Below are positions 1 through 7,050 of a DNA stretch of 23,677 nt, piece by piece. The notes beneath the pieces were generated by a model. That model saw only the letters and a program-made list of their open reading frames with translations, ran no database searches and was not told where the DNA came from. The translations under genes were made by a program, and so were the position numbers. The first letter of the stretch is position 1. Each line of letters starts with the position of its first letter. This DNA comes from Candidatus Woesearchaeota archaeon. GTDB taxonomy: Archaea > Nanobdellota > Nanobdellia > Woesearchaeales > SM23-78. The stretch is taken from positions 1-23,677 of the forward strand of contig JAFGBP010000024.1 in assembly GCA_016933095.1 (NCBI GenBank), given 5' to 3'.

Positions 1-1
1 C

Positions 2-427
2 CTACAATTCATTTAAAGCAATTTCAATCTTTTCTACTATCTTCTTTGCATTATCAAGCAAATCTTTCAATAATTTTTCATTTACCGTAGTTTTTGTTCC
101 ATATTGGAATTCTTCTCTTAGTGATTTCGCATCTTTTGGTGTCATCTGCTCTGTTGTCCTGATAAATGCAATATCCTTTAAGTCAAGGTTAATCTTTCCT
201 TTTTCTATTAAGTACTCAACTGCATTTATCGTGCATTCATGATTTTTTGACTCATATCCCTTCTTGAAAAGTATGGATAATAATGAATGGTACATTGCGT
301 AGTATGACTGTGATACACCCCAATCACTAAAACCTCCCTGAATATTATAGTCCGCAGCTTTTAGGTTATGCTTAGCTTTATTTATGTGCTCTTCTGAAAG
401 TTTTCCATTTGGCTTTATCTTCTTCAT
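2..427 (-). CDS. HEPN-domain protein, probable toxin of a HEPN/MNT pair
   Basis: This 141-residue all-helical protein looks like the HEPN family. It has the motif SQSYYAMYHSLLSILFKKGYESKNH (the YYAMYH part is at residues 42-47), typical of helix 2 of HEPN proteins, and a later LREEFQYG (103-110) where the family carries its conserved Arg and Tyr/His. HEPN proteins paired with minimal nucleotidyltransferases act as RNases, or are held inactive by AMP or poly-AMP modification of the Tyr near this motif. The canonical RX4-6H motif is not clean here; R104 with Y109 is the nearest match, so catalytic activity is uncertain. The gene lies 37 bases downstream of the MNT gene on the same strand and is probably co-transcribed with it. 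Base composition is clearly AT-rich compared with the metabolic genes to the right, which suggests transfer. Confidence 0.8.
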   Translation of the reverse strand: MKKIKPNGKLSEEHINKAKHNLKAADYNIQGGFSDWGVSQSYYAMYHSLLSILFKKGYESKNHECTINAVEYLIEKGKINLDLKDIAFIRTTEQMTPKDAKSLREEFQYGTKTTVNEKLLKDLLDNAKKIVEKIEIALNEL

Positions 428-464
428 TCTCGATTCTCTTGCTAAACACCAATTGAGCTTTTCC

Positions 465-1049
465 TCATGAATAGATATTTTTTATTACCTCTATAAATAC
501 ACTTTCTCCTTTAAGGATAACGCCTTTCTTTATGATATCAAGTATTGATTCTTTTTTTTGTCTGATTTCTTTGATTAAATCATCTTTTTTTAATATGAAG
601 GGAACCGCGGGTTTTGTTCTGACTTTTGAGATTTCAAGGCAAAAATCATTTACTTTATTTACTTGATTTGTAACAAAAAGAACATCAACATCATTAAAAT
701 CATTTCCCTTCAGAATTGAGCCAAAAAGCATTATAATATCTGCCTGTTCAAATTTCATAATATCATCTGCATAAACTCTTGCATAACTTTTAAGGTTCCT
801 TTTCTCTCCCAAGATAAGCAATTCACATAACTTTACAGTTTCATAATTATTAAGATTCAATTTATAATGTGAAGCATTGTTGATTTCCTTTTTTAGTAAA
901 ATGTTGTTCTTCTCAAGTTCTTTTAGAATCTTAAATGCACTGCCTACGCTGATAATATTTAACTTAGAAATCTGATTAATATTATACCCTAATTCATCTA
1001 TGTTCTTCAAAAGGAACAATACGATTTTTTCAGTATTTTTGGGAATCAT
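465..1049 (-). CDS. Winged-helix/minimal nucleotidyltransferase (MNT) fusion, probable antitoxin
   Basis: An N-terminal winged-helix-like region (about 60 residues, with a QISKLNIISVGSAFKILKELEKN recognition stretch) is followed by a minimal nucleotidyltransferase domain. The NTase signature is FGSILKGNDFNDVDVLFV: the Gly-Ser pair, then the two Asp of the DxD about eight residues later. MNT proteins partner HEPN toxins and neutralise them by nucleotidylation, and the DNA-binding part suggests that this one also represses its own promoter. A longer frame starts with TTG at 1076. I prefer the ATG at 1049 because the TATA box (1091-1098, reverse strand) predicts a transcript starting near 1069, downstream of the TTG. 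The gene is AT-rich like its partner, which lies 37 bases further on. Confidence 0.8.
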   Translation of the reverse strand: MIPKNTEKIVLFLLKNIDELGYNINQISKLNIISVGSAFKILKELEKNNILLKKEINNASHYKLNLNNYETVKLCELLILGEKRNLKSYARVYADDIMKFEQADIIMLFGSILKGNDFNDVDVLFVTNQVNKVNDFCLEISKVRTKPAVPFILKKDDLIKEIRQKKESILDIIKKGVILKGESVFIEVIKNIYS

Positions 1050-1060
1050 TTTCAATATAA

Positions 1061-1098
1061 GTGAATGATTATTCAATAATTGTGAATGATATTTAAAT
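1061..1098 (-). promoter_or_regulatory. Promoter with operator-like repeats for the HEPN/MNT pair
   Basis: On the reverse strand an ATTTAAAT TATA box (1091-1098) is followed by two copies of ATCATTCAC (1082-1090 and 1061-1069) whose starts are 21 bases apart, two helical turns. Between them is a perfect 6+6 palindrome, ATTATT-G-AATAAT (1068-1080). The repeats cover the expected transcription start, where a bound winged-helix protein would block transcription. Autoregulation by the MNT fusion is an inference. Confidence 0.5.
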
Positions 1099-1109
1099 GT
1101 TTCGTTTTT

Positions 1110-1217
1110 GGTTGGGAACCGTTCAAAATCTTTTGTGCCGCGCTCCGTTCGCCTAGACTTGTAATTGTTGTCCGATTTCTAGACGCGGAAAAGTTTCAAC
1201 TTTTCGGTTCCGCTTAG
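1110..1217. mobile_element. Possible degenerate member of the palindromic element family (copy 3)
   Basis: The left end GGTTGGGAACCG pairs with CGGTTCC at 1205-1211. Inside, CTTTT/CCGCG pairs with CGCGG/AAAAG, and there is a perfect hairpin GAAAAGTT-TC-AACTTTTC (1188-1205). The 12-base word GCCGCGCTCCGT (1137-1148) also occurs at a similar offset in the element at 4012-4134, which starts with the same GGTTG. No flanking direct repeat is visible, so this copy may be decayed or the match may be fortuitous. The right border is approximate. Confidence 0.35.
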
Positions 1218-1346
1218 CGCCACTACGGCCCCGCTGCGCTCTCCTCCTTTCAGTTGTCGGGTAGTTTCACATCGATTAAGAGGTTCCGGCTTGCGGCCTC
1301 CACACAAATCGCTCTTTGAGCTACTTCGTTAAATTCCGATGTTCAA
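1218..1346. other. Intergenic stretch, no gene seen
   Basis: GC-rich non-coding sequence between the palindromic element and the inverted-repeat unit at 1347. One hairpin is visible (GAGG-TT-CCG pairing with CGG-CCTC, about 1281-1301). I see no tRNA, promoter or convincing open frame. Confidence 0.4.
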
Positions 1347-1643
1347 TTGAGCCCTCACCGATAGGTTTATATATTACTATTAAGTTACTACAATTATGGA
1401 ATATACAGCACAAGTATTTTATGATGTAACTCGAATGGATATTGGAAAGCTCGCCAGTTATTATGATAAGTTTCAAATTCCGTCTCCAAAATCTGAAGAA
1501 GAATTGAGAACTCCTTTTCACGAAAATACTGCGGCAACAAGATTTGAACCAATTTCCCGTTCTCAAGTTATGGAATTAACAGATTTTGTCTTAGGTTTTT
1601 CTAAATGTAGAATGGAGTCGGGCTCGCTCGAGTGAGGGCTCAA
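1347..1643. mobile_element. 297-bp unit bounded by 12-bp perfect inverted repeats
   Basis: TTGAGCCCTCAC at 1347-1358 is mirrored by GTGAGGGCTCAA at 1632-1643. The interior is AT-rich and holds a TATA box (about 1366-1376) and a leaderless ORF (1396-1635) whose stop codon is part of the right repeat. No flanking direct repeat is evident. It may be a small non-autonomous element or cassette; a transcription-related stem is an alternative. Confidence 0.4.
1396..1635 (+). CDS. Hypothetical 79-residue protein inside the inverted-repeat unit
   Basis: Not recognised. A strong archaeal TATA box (GGTTTATATATT) ends about 20 bases before the ATG, so the gene looks leaderless. The protein begins MEYTAQVFYDVTRMDIGKLA and is soluble with mixed charge. 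The last eight residues (RMESGSLE) come from GC-rich sequence unlike the rest and run into the right inverted repeat, where the TGA stop lies. The original C-terminus may therefore have been replaced when the repeat arrived, making this a truncated gene. The opposite strand also has an open frame, without a promoter. Confidence 0.4.
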   Translation: MEYTAQVFYDVTRMDIGKLASYYDKFQIPSPKSEEELRTPFHENTAATRFEPISRSQVMELTDFVLGFSKCRMESGSLE

Positions 1644-1667
1644 CTGTCCCTTCGGTCTCATACGCTC

Positions 1668-2783
1668 CTAGCCATTGAACCTGGCTTTGATGACTGCCTC
1701 TGCAGGCTTTCCTTGGAATTCAAACCCTTTCGCCACGTTTATGAGGTAGCCTTCGCTCTCCTCCCACCCCACTTCGAAGAAAGTCTCGAAGCACCTTGCT
1801 TGGCCTTCAGGGCTTACCATGAAGAAGTCGTCGGGCCAATCGTGCTGGCTCTTTGCCTGGTTCTCGGGCACTATGGGCTCCCACCAGTAGAAGTCAGGGC
1901 CAGTATATCCTCCTACTTCGAAGAAGATGATCTCATGGCCTGGATACGCCGCTTTTATCTTTCCAAGGCTTTCAAGGTTCTTGCTCTTCATGTGTTTGTA
2001 ATGGTTCTCATCAGGGTGCTCCACGTCACTCGTGCAAAGAGTTGCCATGGGCAAGACGTAATCATACCCTGCTAGGTCGTACAAAGGATAGTCTTCGCCC
2101 AGGTTCTGCACCCTGAAAGCCGTCTTCCCCTGGTAGACGCTTCTTATCTTCGGGAGGATCTCCTGCGCCCAGGCCGATAAGTCTTCTGTCCCTGCAAGGA
2201 GGCTGGGCTCGTTCATCGGGCAGAAGGTATCCACACCGTACGCCTCTGAGATTTTAGCCCATTTCATTACTATAGAATCATGCATTTCCAGCAGCCCTTT
2301 GCCAGTCCCCTCTGAAGGATGCGGGCTTACTCCATACTCTCCGTGCGCCGGGTTTAGGATGATGATGGTCTTTATGCCATTCTTGTGGAACGTGTTTATG
2401 GATTCCAGGATCTCGCTCTCATTCTCTTGCTCTCTTATCTCGCTGACGGCCCATTCATGCTCTTCATCAGTGGCGACCACCTTGACCCCGATGGCGACGA
2501 CGTTAATCCCGTCCTCTTTCAAGCTCTCAATGTTCTCAGCCGCAATCTTAACCTCCCTAAGGAACGGCAGCCACAAACCCTTATACTTAGCAAGCGGTCC
2601 TGTCGGCCCCTTCACGATCTCCATAACAGACGTTTCCGGCAAGATGCTTGGCGTGAGATCTTCCCCTGAGCCATTAAGAGATTGACCCACAAGGTCTTCC
2701 TCAAGCAAATCTCTACCCTGCTCAGCGCAGCCGCTAAGGAAAAACACCAAAAAGACTATGCAGATGCTAACCAGTTTCGGCAT
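1668..2783 (-). CDS. Glycoside-hydrolase-like TIM-barrel lipoprotein
   Basis: This 371-residue protein has an N-terminal lipoprotein signal (hydrophobic stretch at residues 4-17, lipobox LSGC with Cys19), so it should be anchored outside the membrane. The mature part reads as a (beta/alpha)8 barrel of the GH-A clan: the acid/base Glu in MNEPS (E192) and the candidate nucleophile Glu in IIFFEVGGYTG (E289), with Trp-rich loops (FYWWEP) that could bind sugar. The exact family is not identifiable by eye; GH113-, GH53- or GH5-like enzymes share this layout. The reverse-strand TATA box ATTTATATAC at 2805-2814 places the transcript start within a few bases of the ATG. The gene is divergent from the small membrane-protein gene at 2903. 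Substrate unknown; a role in degrading or remodelling surface polysaccharide is an inference. Confidence 0.75.
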   Translation of the reverse strand: MPKLVSICIVFLVFFLSGCAEQGRDLLEEDLVGQSLNGSGEDLTPSILPETSVMEIVKGPTGPLAKYKGLWLPFLREVKIAAENIESLKEDGINVVAIGVKVVATDEEHEWAVSEIREQENESEILESINTFHKNGIKTIIILNPAHGEYGVSPHPSEGTGKGLLEMHDSIVMKWAKISEAYGVDTFCPMNEPSLLAGTEDLSAWAQEILPKIRSVYQGKTAFRVQNLGEDYPLYDLAGYDYVLPMATLCTSDVEHPDENHYKHMKSKNLESLGKIKAAYPGHEIIFFEVGGYTGPDFYWWEPIVPENQAKSQHDWPDDFFMVSPEGQARCFETFFEVGWEESEGYLINVAKGFEFQGKPAEAVIKARFNG

Positions 2784-2853
2784 ACATTGCTCTTGATTTT
2801 ACAAGTATATAAATGATGCGGGATGGCAATCCTATTCGCACTCACATTTCTAA

Positions 2854-2898
2854 ATATTTATAAACCGATTCACAGGCCCTAAAAGCTTAAGGGGGTGA
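2854..2898 (+). promoter_or_regulatory. TATA box and strong ribosome binding site for the 80-residue membrane protein
   Basis: ATTTATAAA (2856-2864) is a clear TATA box predicting a start near 2886. GGGGGTGA at 2891-2898 is a near-ideal archaeal Shine-Dalgarno sequence with a four-base spacer to the ATG at 2903. Confidence 0.7.
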
Positions 2899-2902
2899 TT
2901 CA

Positions 2903-3145
2903 ATGAAAGCAGACATTATAGAGAAGCTGGCAGCTCTGGTAACGGCAGCCTTCGGCCTTGTCGCAGCCCTGGCATGGAACGACGCTATAAAGGCATTGTT
3001 CGTGGGTCCTTGCGGAGCAGAGAATGCAGGAGCGCTTTGCGCCTTGTCTTCCGGCGGGCCATGGGTCTACGCGATCCTAGTGACTATACTTGCTGTCGTC
3101 GCTACCATCTGTATCGGCAAAGCCGCAGAGAAGTCAAAGAAATAA
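2903..3145 (+). CDS. DUF5654-like small membrane protein
   Basis: An 80-residue protein with two predicted transmembrane helices (about residues 9-30 and 52-74) and a basic C-terminus (KAAEKSKK). The stretch TAAFGLVAALAWNDAIKALF matches the pattern I associate with the archaeal DUF5654 family of small membrane proteins, whose function is unknown. A GC-containing loop with two Cys (GPCGAENAGALCAL) separates the helices. It has its own TATA box and a strong ribosome binding site, and a T7 run follows the stop, so it is a single-gene unit. Confidence 0.7.
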   Translation: MKADIIEKLAALVTAAFGLVAALAWNDAIKALFVGPCGAENAGALCALSSGGPWVYAILVTILAVVATICIGKAAEKSKK

Positions 3146-3159
3146 ACTCTCTTCTAAAA

Positions 3160-3166
3160 TTTTTTT
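3160..3166 (+). terminator. Oligo-T terminator after the DUF5654-like gene
   Basis: Seven T residues 15 bases after the stop codon, in a U-rich context typical of archaeal factor-independent termination. A GTTCTT/AAGAAC hairpin follows, just before the convergent ZIP gene stop. Confidence 0.5.
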
Positions 3167-3183
3167 GTTCTTCTCAAAGAACC

Positions 3184-3966
3184 TTACCCGTGAACGTGCC
3201 CTGGCCCCAAAGTCACGAGCATGGCGATTATGCCGATGCCCAAGCATAATGCGAACACGTGCATCACAGTATCCTTCAGCTTGCAATGCCTGTGGAGCTG
3301 CGGCAGCAGGTTAGACGCTGCGATGTAGATGAAATTGCCGGCGGCGAATGGAACGATGAGATGCTCGAATCCATGAAGGTTTCTTATGACCAATGCTCCG
3401 AGAGCAACCCCTAGCAACGCGGTCAGAGCTGAGAAGAAATTGAAAAGCATGGCCTTCTGCTTTGACAATCCGGAGTAGAGCAGCACTCCGAAGTCAGCTA
3501 TCTCTTGAGGGATCTCATGGAACACGATCGAGATGGTGGCAGAGAGCCCCAAGCTCACATCCACTGCGTAGCTTCCGGCAATCACGAGCCCGTCTATGAA
3601 GTTATGGATCCCGTCACCGATGAGGTTGACCGGGGCGAGGTTGTAGGCGTGGCCGTGGCCGCACTCCCCCTCCTCGCACTTCTGGGAATGATGCCAGTGC
3701 ACGAACTTCTCGATGATGAACATTATGATGAAACCGAGCAATATGATGAGCCCTATCGTGACTGGGCTTGCTTCCTCTTTTGAGTGCGCAAACGCTTCTG
3801 GCAGGAAGTCCATGAAAACAGTGCTCAACAAGACTCCCACGCTCATGCTCAAAAGGAACATCAGCACACCCTTAGACACCTTCTTATGAAGGAGGAAAGG
3901 CAATGCTACAACAACAGATATCAATGACACGATGACGACGCTGACTATCGGATACAACAATTCCAT
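3184..3966 (-). CDS. ZIP family divalent metal transporter
   Basis: A polytopic membrane protein of about 260 residues. Helix IV carries the ZIP signature LIGDGIHNFIDG (H121, N122, D125, counted from the 3966 ATG) and helix V carries VFHEIPQEIADFG (H150, E151, Q154, E155); together these form the binuclear metal site of ZIP transporters. The loop before helix IV is rich in metal ligands (HWHHSQKCEEGECGHGH), as in zinc, iron and manganese importers. All signature residues are intact, so it should move Zn2+ or a similar ion across the cytoplasmic membrane. The frame is also open from an ATG at 3975. I prefer 3966 because the reverse-strand TATA box (3989-3997) predicts a start near 3967. Confidence 0.93.
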   Translation of the reverse strand: MELLYPIVSVVIVSLISVVVALPFLLHKKVSKGVLMFLLSMSVGVLLSTVFMDFLPEAFAHSKEEASPVTIGLIILLGFIIMFIIEKFVHWHHSQKCEEGECGHGHAYNLAPVNLIGDGIHNFIDGLVIAGSYAVDVSLGLSATISIVFHEIPQEIADFGVLLYSGLSKQKAMLFNFFSALTALLGVALGALVIRNLHGFEHLIVPFAAGNFIYIAASNLLPQLHRHCKLKDTVMHVFALCLGIGIIAMLVTLGPGHVHG

Positions 3967-4002
3967 GCATCCCATCCTTACTTGCGGGTTTAAAAATCTG
4001 TT

Positions 4003-4143
4003 GGTTACAGAGGTTGCGTCCAGAATCTTCTGGCCGCGCTCCGTACTGATCCAGAAGAGTCCTGTTTGGCCGAGTCTAGAGCCTTTGCCTGTTTAATTGT
4101 CATACTGCGCTAGGCGGCCTTTCTGGACGCACCCGGTTACAGA
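4003..4143. mobile_element. 123-bp MITE-like palindromic element with 9-bp direct repeats (copy 1)
   Basis: GGTTACAGA occurs at 4003-4011 and again at 4135-4143. The 123 bp between them (4012-4134) begin GGTTGCGTCCAGAA and end with the inverted copy TTCTGGACGCACCC (13 of 14 match). Inside is a second perfect stem TCTTCTGG/CCAGAAGA (4026-4033, 4051-4058) and a GGCCG/CGGCC pairing. There is no coding capacity. The element at 13109-13230, read in reverse, has the same length class and the same 11-base core GCCGAGTCTAG at the same offset. Terminal inverted repeats plus exact flanking repeats are the marks of a transposed non-autonomous element. A transcribed structured RNA is the alternative. Confidence 0.65.
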
Positions 4144-4196
4144 ATTCTGGTCCCGATTCCAAAACTTTATATGCCTGAGGGCAAACCCTTTTTGGC

Positions 4197-4511
4197 ATGT
4201 CGTCCTTGGATTACTCTATATTGAGGGATTATATTCTTTTGGAAGAGCTCAACCCGAAGGACCCTTTGCTGAGATACATGACTAGGACGGGCGCAGGGGG
4301 GTTGAAGCTGACTGATAACGTCGAAGCGTTGGATGAGTTCCATGCTCACTTCTCAATCAGCCCTGAAAGCCTTCCGCCTTCTGAACATGAGCAGTTCTTG
4401 ACTTCCAAGGAGTTCCGCGATGCTATGATCAAGTCGGCGTTCTTGAGCTATGGTTTGGCACTTCGAACAAGAGCCCAGTTCTACAAGGAAATGTTTTCAC
4501 TGCCTCACTAA
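4197..4511 (+). CDS. Hypothetical soluble protein, 104 residues
   Basis: Not recognised. The TATA box ACTTTATATG (about 4164-4173) is placed so that the message starts at or next to the ATG, a leaderless gene. The protein is soluble, acidic and probably helical, beginning MSSLDYSILRDYILLEELNP, with Ser/Pro/Glu-rich stretches in the middle. It is a single-gene unit between the palindromic element and the zinc-ribbon gene. Confidence 0.65.
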   Translation: MSSLDYSILRDYILLEELNPKDPLLRYMTRTGAGGLKLTDNVEALDEFHAHFSISPESLPPSEHEQFLTSKEFRDAMIKSAFLSYGLALRTRAQFYKEMFSLPH

Positions 4512-4573
4512 AGCGAAAATTTTAAATACGCAATTCTTGAATAATCGGCTTTGTTAGCTAGAGGTGTATTTGG

Positions 4574-4927
4574 ATGTACGATGTGGAGCTTGAAGGAGAA
4601 AGGCAGGCCTTGTGCGAGCGGTGCAGGAAGTTTGTGCCCTTATCGCAGATAAGATACGTGGCTAAAGGAAACGACTCTAAGATGGCGCTTTGCGTGAAGT
4701 GCTTGGGAAACTTCAGGACTGCAGCACCGACTCCTGTCAAGAATATGCCGGCTCAAGAATCCCCTTCAGGCATGAAGGCCTTCTATTGCGAGCGCTGCAA
4801 GTACAGGTTCAAGTTTAACACGAATAAAGATGCGACCTTAAGATGTCCTTACTGCGGCAGGACTGACAAGATAATCTCTGAGGAGAAGAGAAGCGCGGGT
4901 CACATCGTCGAGAAGGCGGACTTCTAA
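4574..4927 (+). CDS. Double zinc-ribbon protein
   Basis: A 117-residue protein with two Cys4 zinc-binding modules: CERC ... CVKC (about residues 14-43) and CERC ... CPYC (about 72-95), joined by a Pro/Ala-rich linker. Such proteins bind nucleic acid or act as adaptors in archaeal transcription and translation, but nothing more precise can be said here. A TATA box (about 4518-4528) and GAGGTG at 4561-4566 precede the ATG. The stop codon overlaps that of the convergent threonine synthase gene by four bases. Confidence 0.75.
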   Translation: MYDVELEGERQALCERCRKFVPLSQIRYVAKGNDSKMALCVKCLGNFRTAAPTPVKNMPAQESPSGMKAFYCERCKYRFKFNTNKDATLRCPYCGRTDKIISEEKRSAGHIVEKADF

Positions 4928-6372
4928 GCCATCTTCATCTTCTTCATTTTCTGAGGTTCAATGCATCTTCGTATGTGGCTCTTTAACTCTTCGACGTCAG
5001 GCTTCATCTTGTAAAAGCCTTCATCATTCGAAGCGCTGCTTACCCAGCCGAACCGTTCATCCTGCAAGGGTATGAATCCCAAGGCTTCTCTTATGGTATT
5101 CTCAAACTTCACAGGAAGCGCAGTCTCCATTGCTATCATCGGGACTCCATCATCCTCTTTTGTTTTATATGCCACGGTGACTCCGTCTGCGGTGTGCGGG
5201 TCGATGATTATCTTCGTGTCAGAATACACTCTTCTTATGGTCTCAAGCCGGTCCTGGTGGGTTGATGTGCCTTGGAAGAATCCTCGCTCAGCAAAGGCTT
5301 CCGGCCCTGAGCCGTAATCATCGAGGCAGACCCGTCCGTGCCTTGAGAACTCTTCCATGTAGAGCTGGACCATGACTGGGTCTCGGTCCAGGATATCATG
5401 AGCCAGGCGCTCATAGTTAGAGGCCTTGGTGATGTCCATGGAGGGGCTTGACGTGACCTTCATACCTTTAGGATCGTAGAATCCCGTCCTTATGAGCCTG
5501 GCCATCACATCGTTCTCATTCGTCGCTACGACGAGCTTCCTAATGGGGACTCCCATCATCTTCGCCACGTATCCTGAGAGCACGTTGCCGAAGTTGCCAG
5601 TGGGCACCACGAAGTCGACAGGCTCTCCGACCTCCTTAACGACCTGCAAGTAGCCCGATACAAAATAAGGCACTTGAGAGGCAATCCTCCCCCAGTTGAT
5701 GGAGTTGACAGCGCCCGCCATAGCGAACTCAGGATCCTTCTTCATCTCCTTGACAAGGTCCTGGCAATCGTCAAAACGGCCTTCGATGCTCACGTTGAAG
5801 ATGTTGCCGCCGCTCAAAGCTCCCATCTGCTTCTTCTGGAACTCGCTCATCCCCTCAGCAGGGCTGAGCATGAATAGAGTAATCCTGTCAAGACCTTTCA
5901 GGGCAGCCTCAGCTGACGAGCCTGTGTCTCCTGAAGTCGCTCCAAGAATCAGCAGGTTCTTATCCCTGCGCCCAAGCTCATAATTGAGCTCTTGCCCCAG
6001 AAGCTGCAATGCCATGTCTTTGAAAGCGGCCGTCGGCCCAAGCGAGAGGTTCTGGACAAACAAGTCCTTGCCTATCGGCCTGGTGGGAACGATGTTTCCG
6101 TGCATGCTTTTGAACTTGTCAGGCGAATACGCCCTTGTGATCAAGGCCATGAAGTCGGCATCAGGAATGCCATCCGCGACGAGCCTCTTCTTAATCTCAA
6201 GAACGATCTCGACGTAAGGCCCCCACCTCAACAAGCCCAGCTCCTTAAGTGGTATTTGGGGATACTCTGTCGGCACGTAGAGGCCGCCGTCAGGAGCCAA
6301 CCCTTCCAGCAACGCGTCAAGATAAGAAACTTCTTTTCTCTCTGAATCTCTCGTGCTCACTAAACCGCTCAT
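4924..6372 (-). CDS. thrC: Threonine synthase
   Basis: This 482-residue PLP enzyme converts O-phospho-homoserine to threonine in the cytoplasm. The PLP lysine is K118 in GPTAAFKDMALQ, and the phosphate-binding loop is GATSGDTGSS (about 144-153). The N-terminal SERKEVSYLDALLEGLAPDGGLYVP is typical of the ThrC fold. The family is usually 400-500 residues, so this is full length. A reverse-strand TATA-like AGTTAAAAAGG about 30 bases before the ATG suggests a very short or absent leader. No homoserine pathway gene adjoins it, so it is a stand-alone unit. It ends tail to tail with the zinc-ribbon gene. Confidence 0.95.
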   Translation of the reverse strand: MSGLVSTRDSERKEVSYLDALLEGLAPDGGLYVPTEYPQIPLKELGLLRWGPYVEIVLEIKKRLVADGIPDADFMALITRAYSPDKFKSMHGNIVPTRPIGKDLFVQNLSLGPTAAFKDMALQLLGQELNYELGRRDKNLLILGATSGDTGSSAEAALKGLDRITLFMLSPAEGMSEFQKKQMGALSGGNIFNVSIEGRFDDCQDLVKEMKKDPEFAMAGAVNSINWGRIASQVPYFVSGYLQVVKEVGEPVDFVVPTGNFGNVLSGYVAKMMGVPIRKLVVATNENDVMARLIRTGFYDPKGMKVTSSPSMDITKASNYERLAHDILDRDPVMVQLYMEEFSRHGRVCLDDYGSGPEAFAERGFFQGTSTHQDRLETIRRVYSDTKIIIDPHTADGVTVAYKTKEDDGVPMIAMETALPVKFENTIREALGFIPLQDERFGWVSSASNDEGFYKMKPDVEELKSHIRRCIEPQKMKKMKMA

Positions 6373-6473
6373 TAGGCAAGGTGAAACAAGCCTGCCTTTT
6401 TAACTTTTCGTCATGGAGGGCCGAGAATCAATCATAGGCCCATCTGCAAGTTAAGAAAGTGGTTCCTTTAGGC

Positions 6474-6845
6474 TTAGTCCTTGGCAAGCATGTAGAGTGA
6501 GTGAACAGCGACGACCACCACTGCCGGTGCGAGGAAGACGCTCAGCATCAGGAAGAACGTGCTTATTCCGACCCATATTCCGGTTGATCCTAGGGTCTGG
6601 AAGACTCCTGCAAGCGCCTGAGAGGCTATCAGGAATGCGACGGCGGATATGAGAAACCTCTGCACTTCAGAAGCCCTCACGTTCAGCAGGCCGACCATGA
6701 TCCCGAGCACTGCAAGCAATACGAGCGTCCAGTCAGGAACCCCTACCTTGTGAGAGAACAGGCTGAATATTGATAAGACGATCGCGAACAATAGCCCTAC
6801 AAGAAAAGCCCAGACGCCGAGTTTCAAATCTCCTTTCTCTTTCAT
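6474..6845 (-). CDS. Hypothetical four-helix membrane protein
   Basis: A 123-residue integral membrane protein with about four transmembrane helices (residues 9-31, 38-56, 61-85, 90-117) and little soluble sequence. Not recognised. It lies 20 bases downstream of a 28-codon acidic ORF on the same strand and appears to share its promoter. GAGATGAT just before the ATG can serve as a ribosome binding site. No enzymatic motif is visible. Confidence 0.7.
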   Translation of the reverse strand: MKEKGDLKLGVWAFLVGLLFAIVLSIFSLFSHKVGVPDWTLVLLAVLGIMVGLLNVRASEVQRFLISAVAFLIASQALAGVFQTLGSTGIWVGISTFFLMLSVFLAPAVVVVAVHSLYMLAKD

Positions 6846-6865
6846 CGTATCATCTCAAAGACGGA

Positions 6866-6952
6866 TCAGAAGATCTCTGAGGAGTCTTCTTCATCCTCTT
6901 CACTCTGCTCCTCGAGCTCCTCCTCAAACCCTATGTCTTCCAAGTTAGGCAT
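6866..6952 (-). CDS. 28-residue acidic microprotein
   Basis: Begins MPNLEDIGFEEELEEQ and ends EDEEDSSEIF: 14 of 28 residues are Asp or Glu. A canonical TATA box (reverse of about 6970-6984) lies at the right distance for a start close to the ATG, and the four-helix membrane protein follows 20 bases later. Promoter position and operon layout make it likely to be translated. It might bind cations or basic partners of the membrane protein; function unknown. Confidence 0.5.
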   Translation of the reverse strand: MPNLEDIGFEEELEEQSEEDEEDSSEIF

Positions 6953-7050
6953 ATCCTGTCTGGAGAGAATTGAGTATATAAATATTTTGAAATTCTGGCG
7001 CCCCCTCCCTCTTCAATAGATTTATAAAAAACAGCATCGATACATCCTCC

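Noticed and set aside
465..1076. Longer MNT gene starting with TTG at 1076
   Set aside because: The TATA box at 1091-1098 predicts a transcript start downstream of this codon; the ATG at 1049 fits better.
2299..2685. Long plus-strand frames opposite the lipoprotein gene
   Set aside because: They are antisense shadows of a GC-rich gene with a clear signal peptide and catalytic motifs on the reverse strand.
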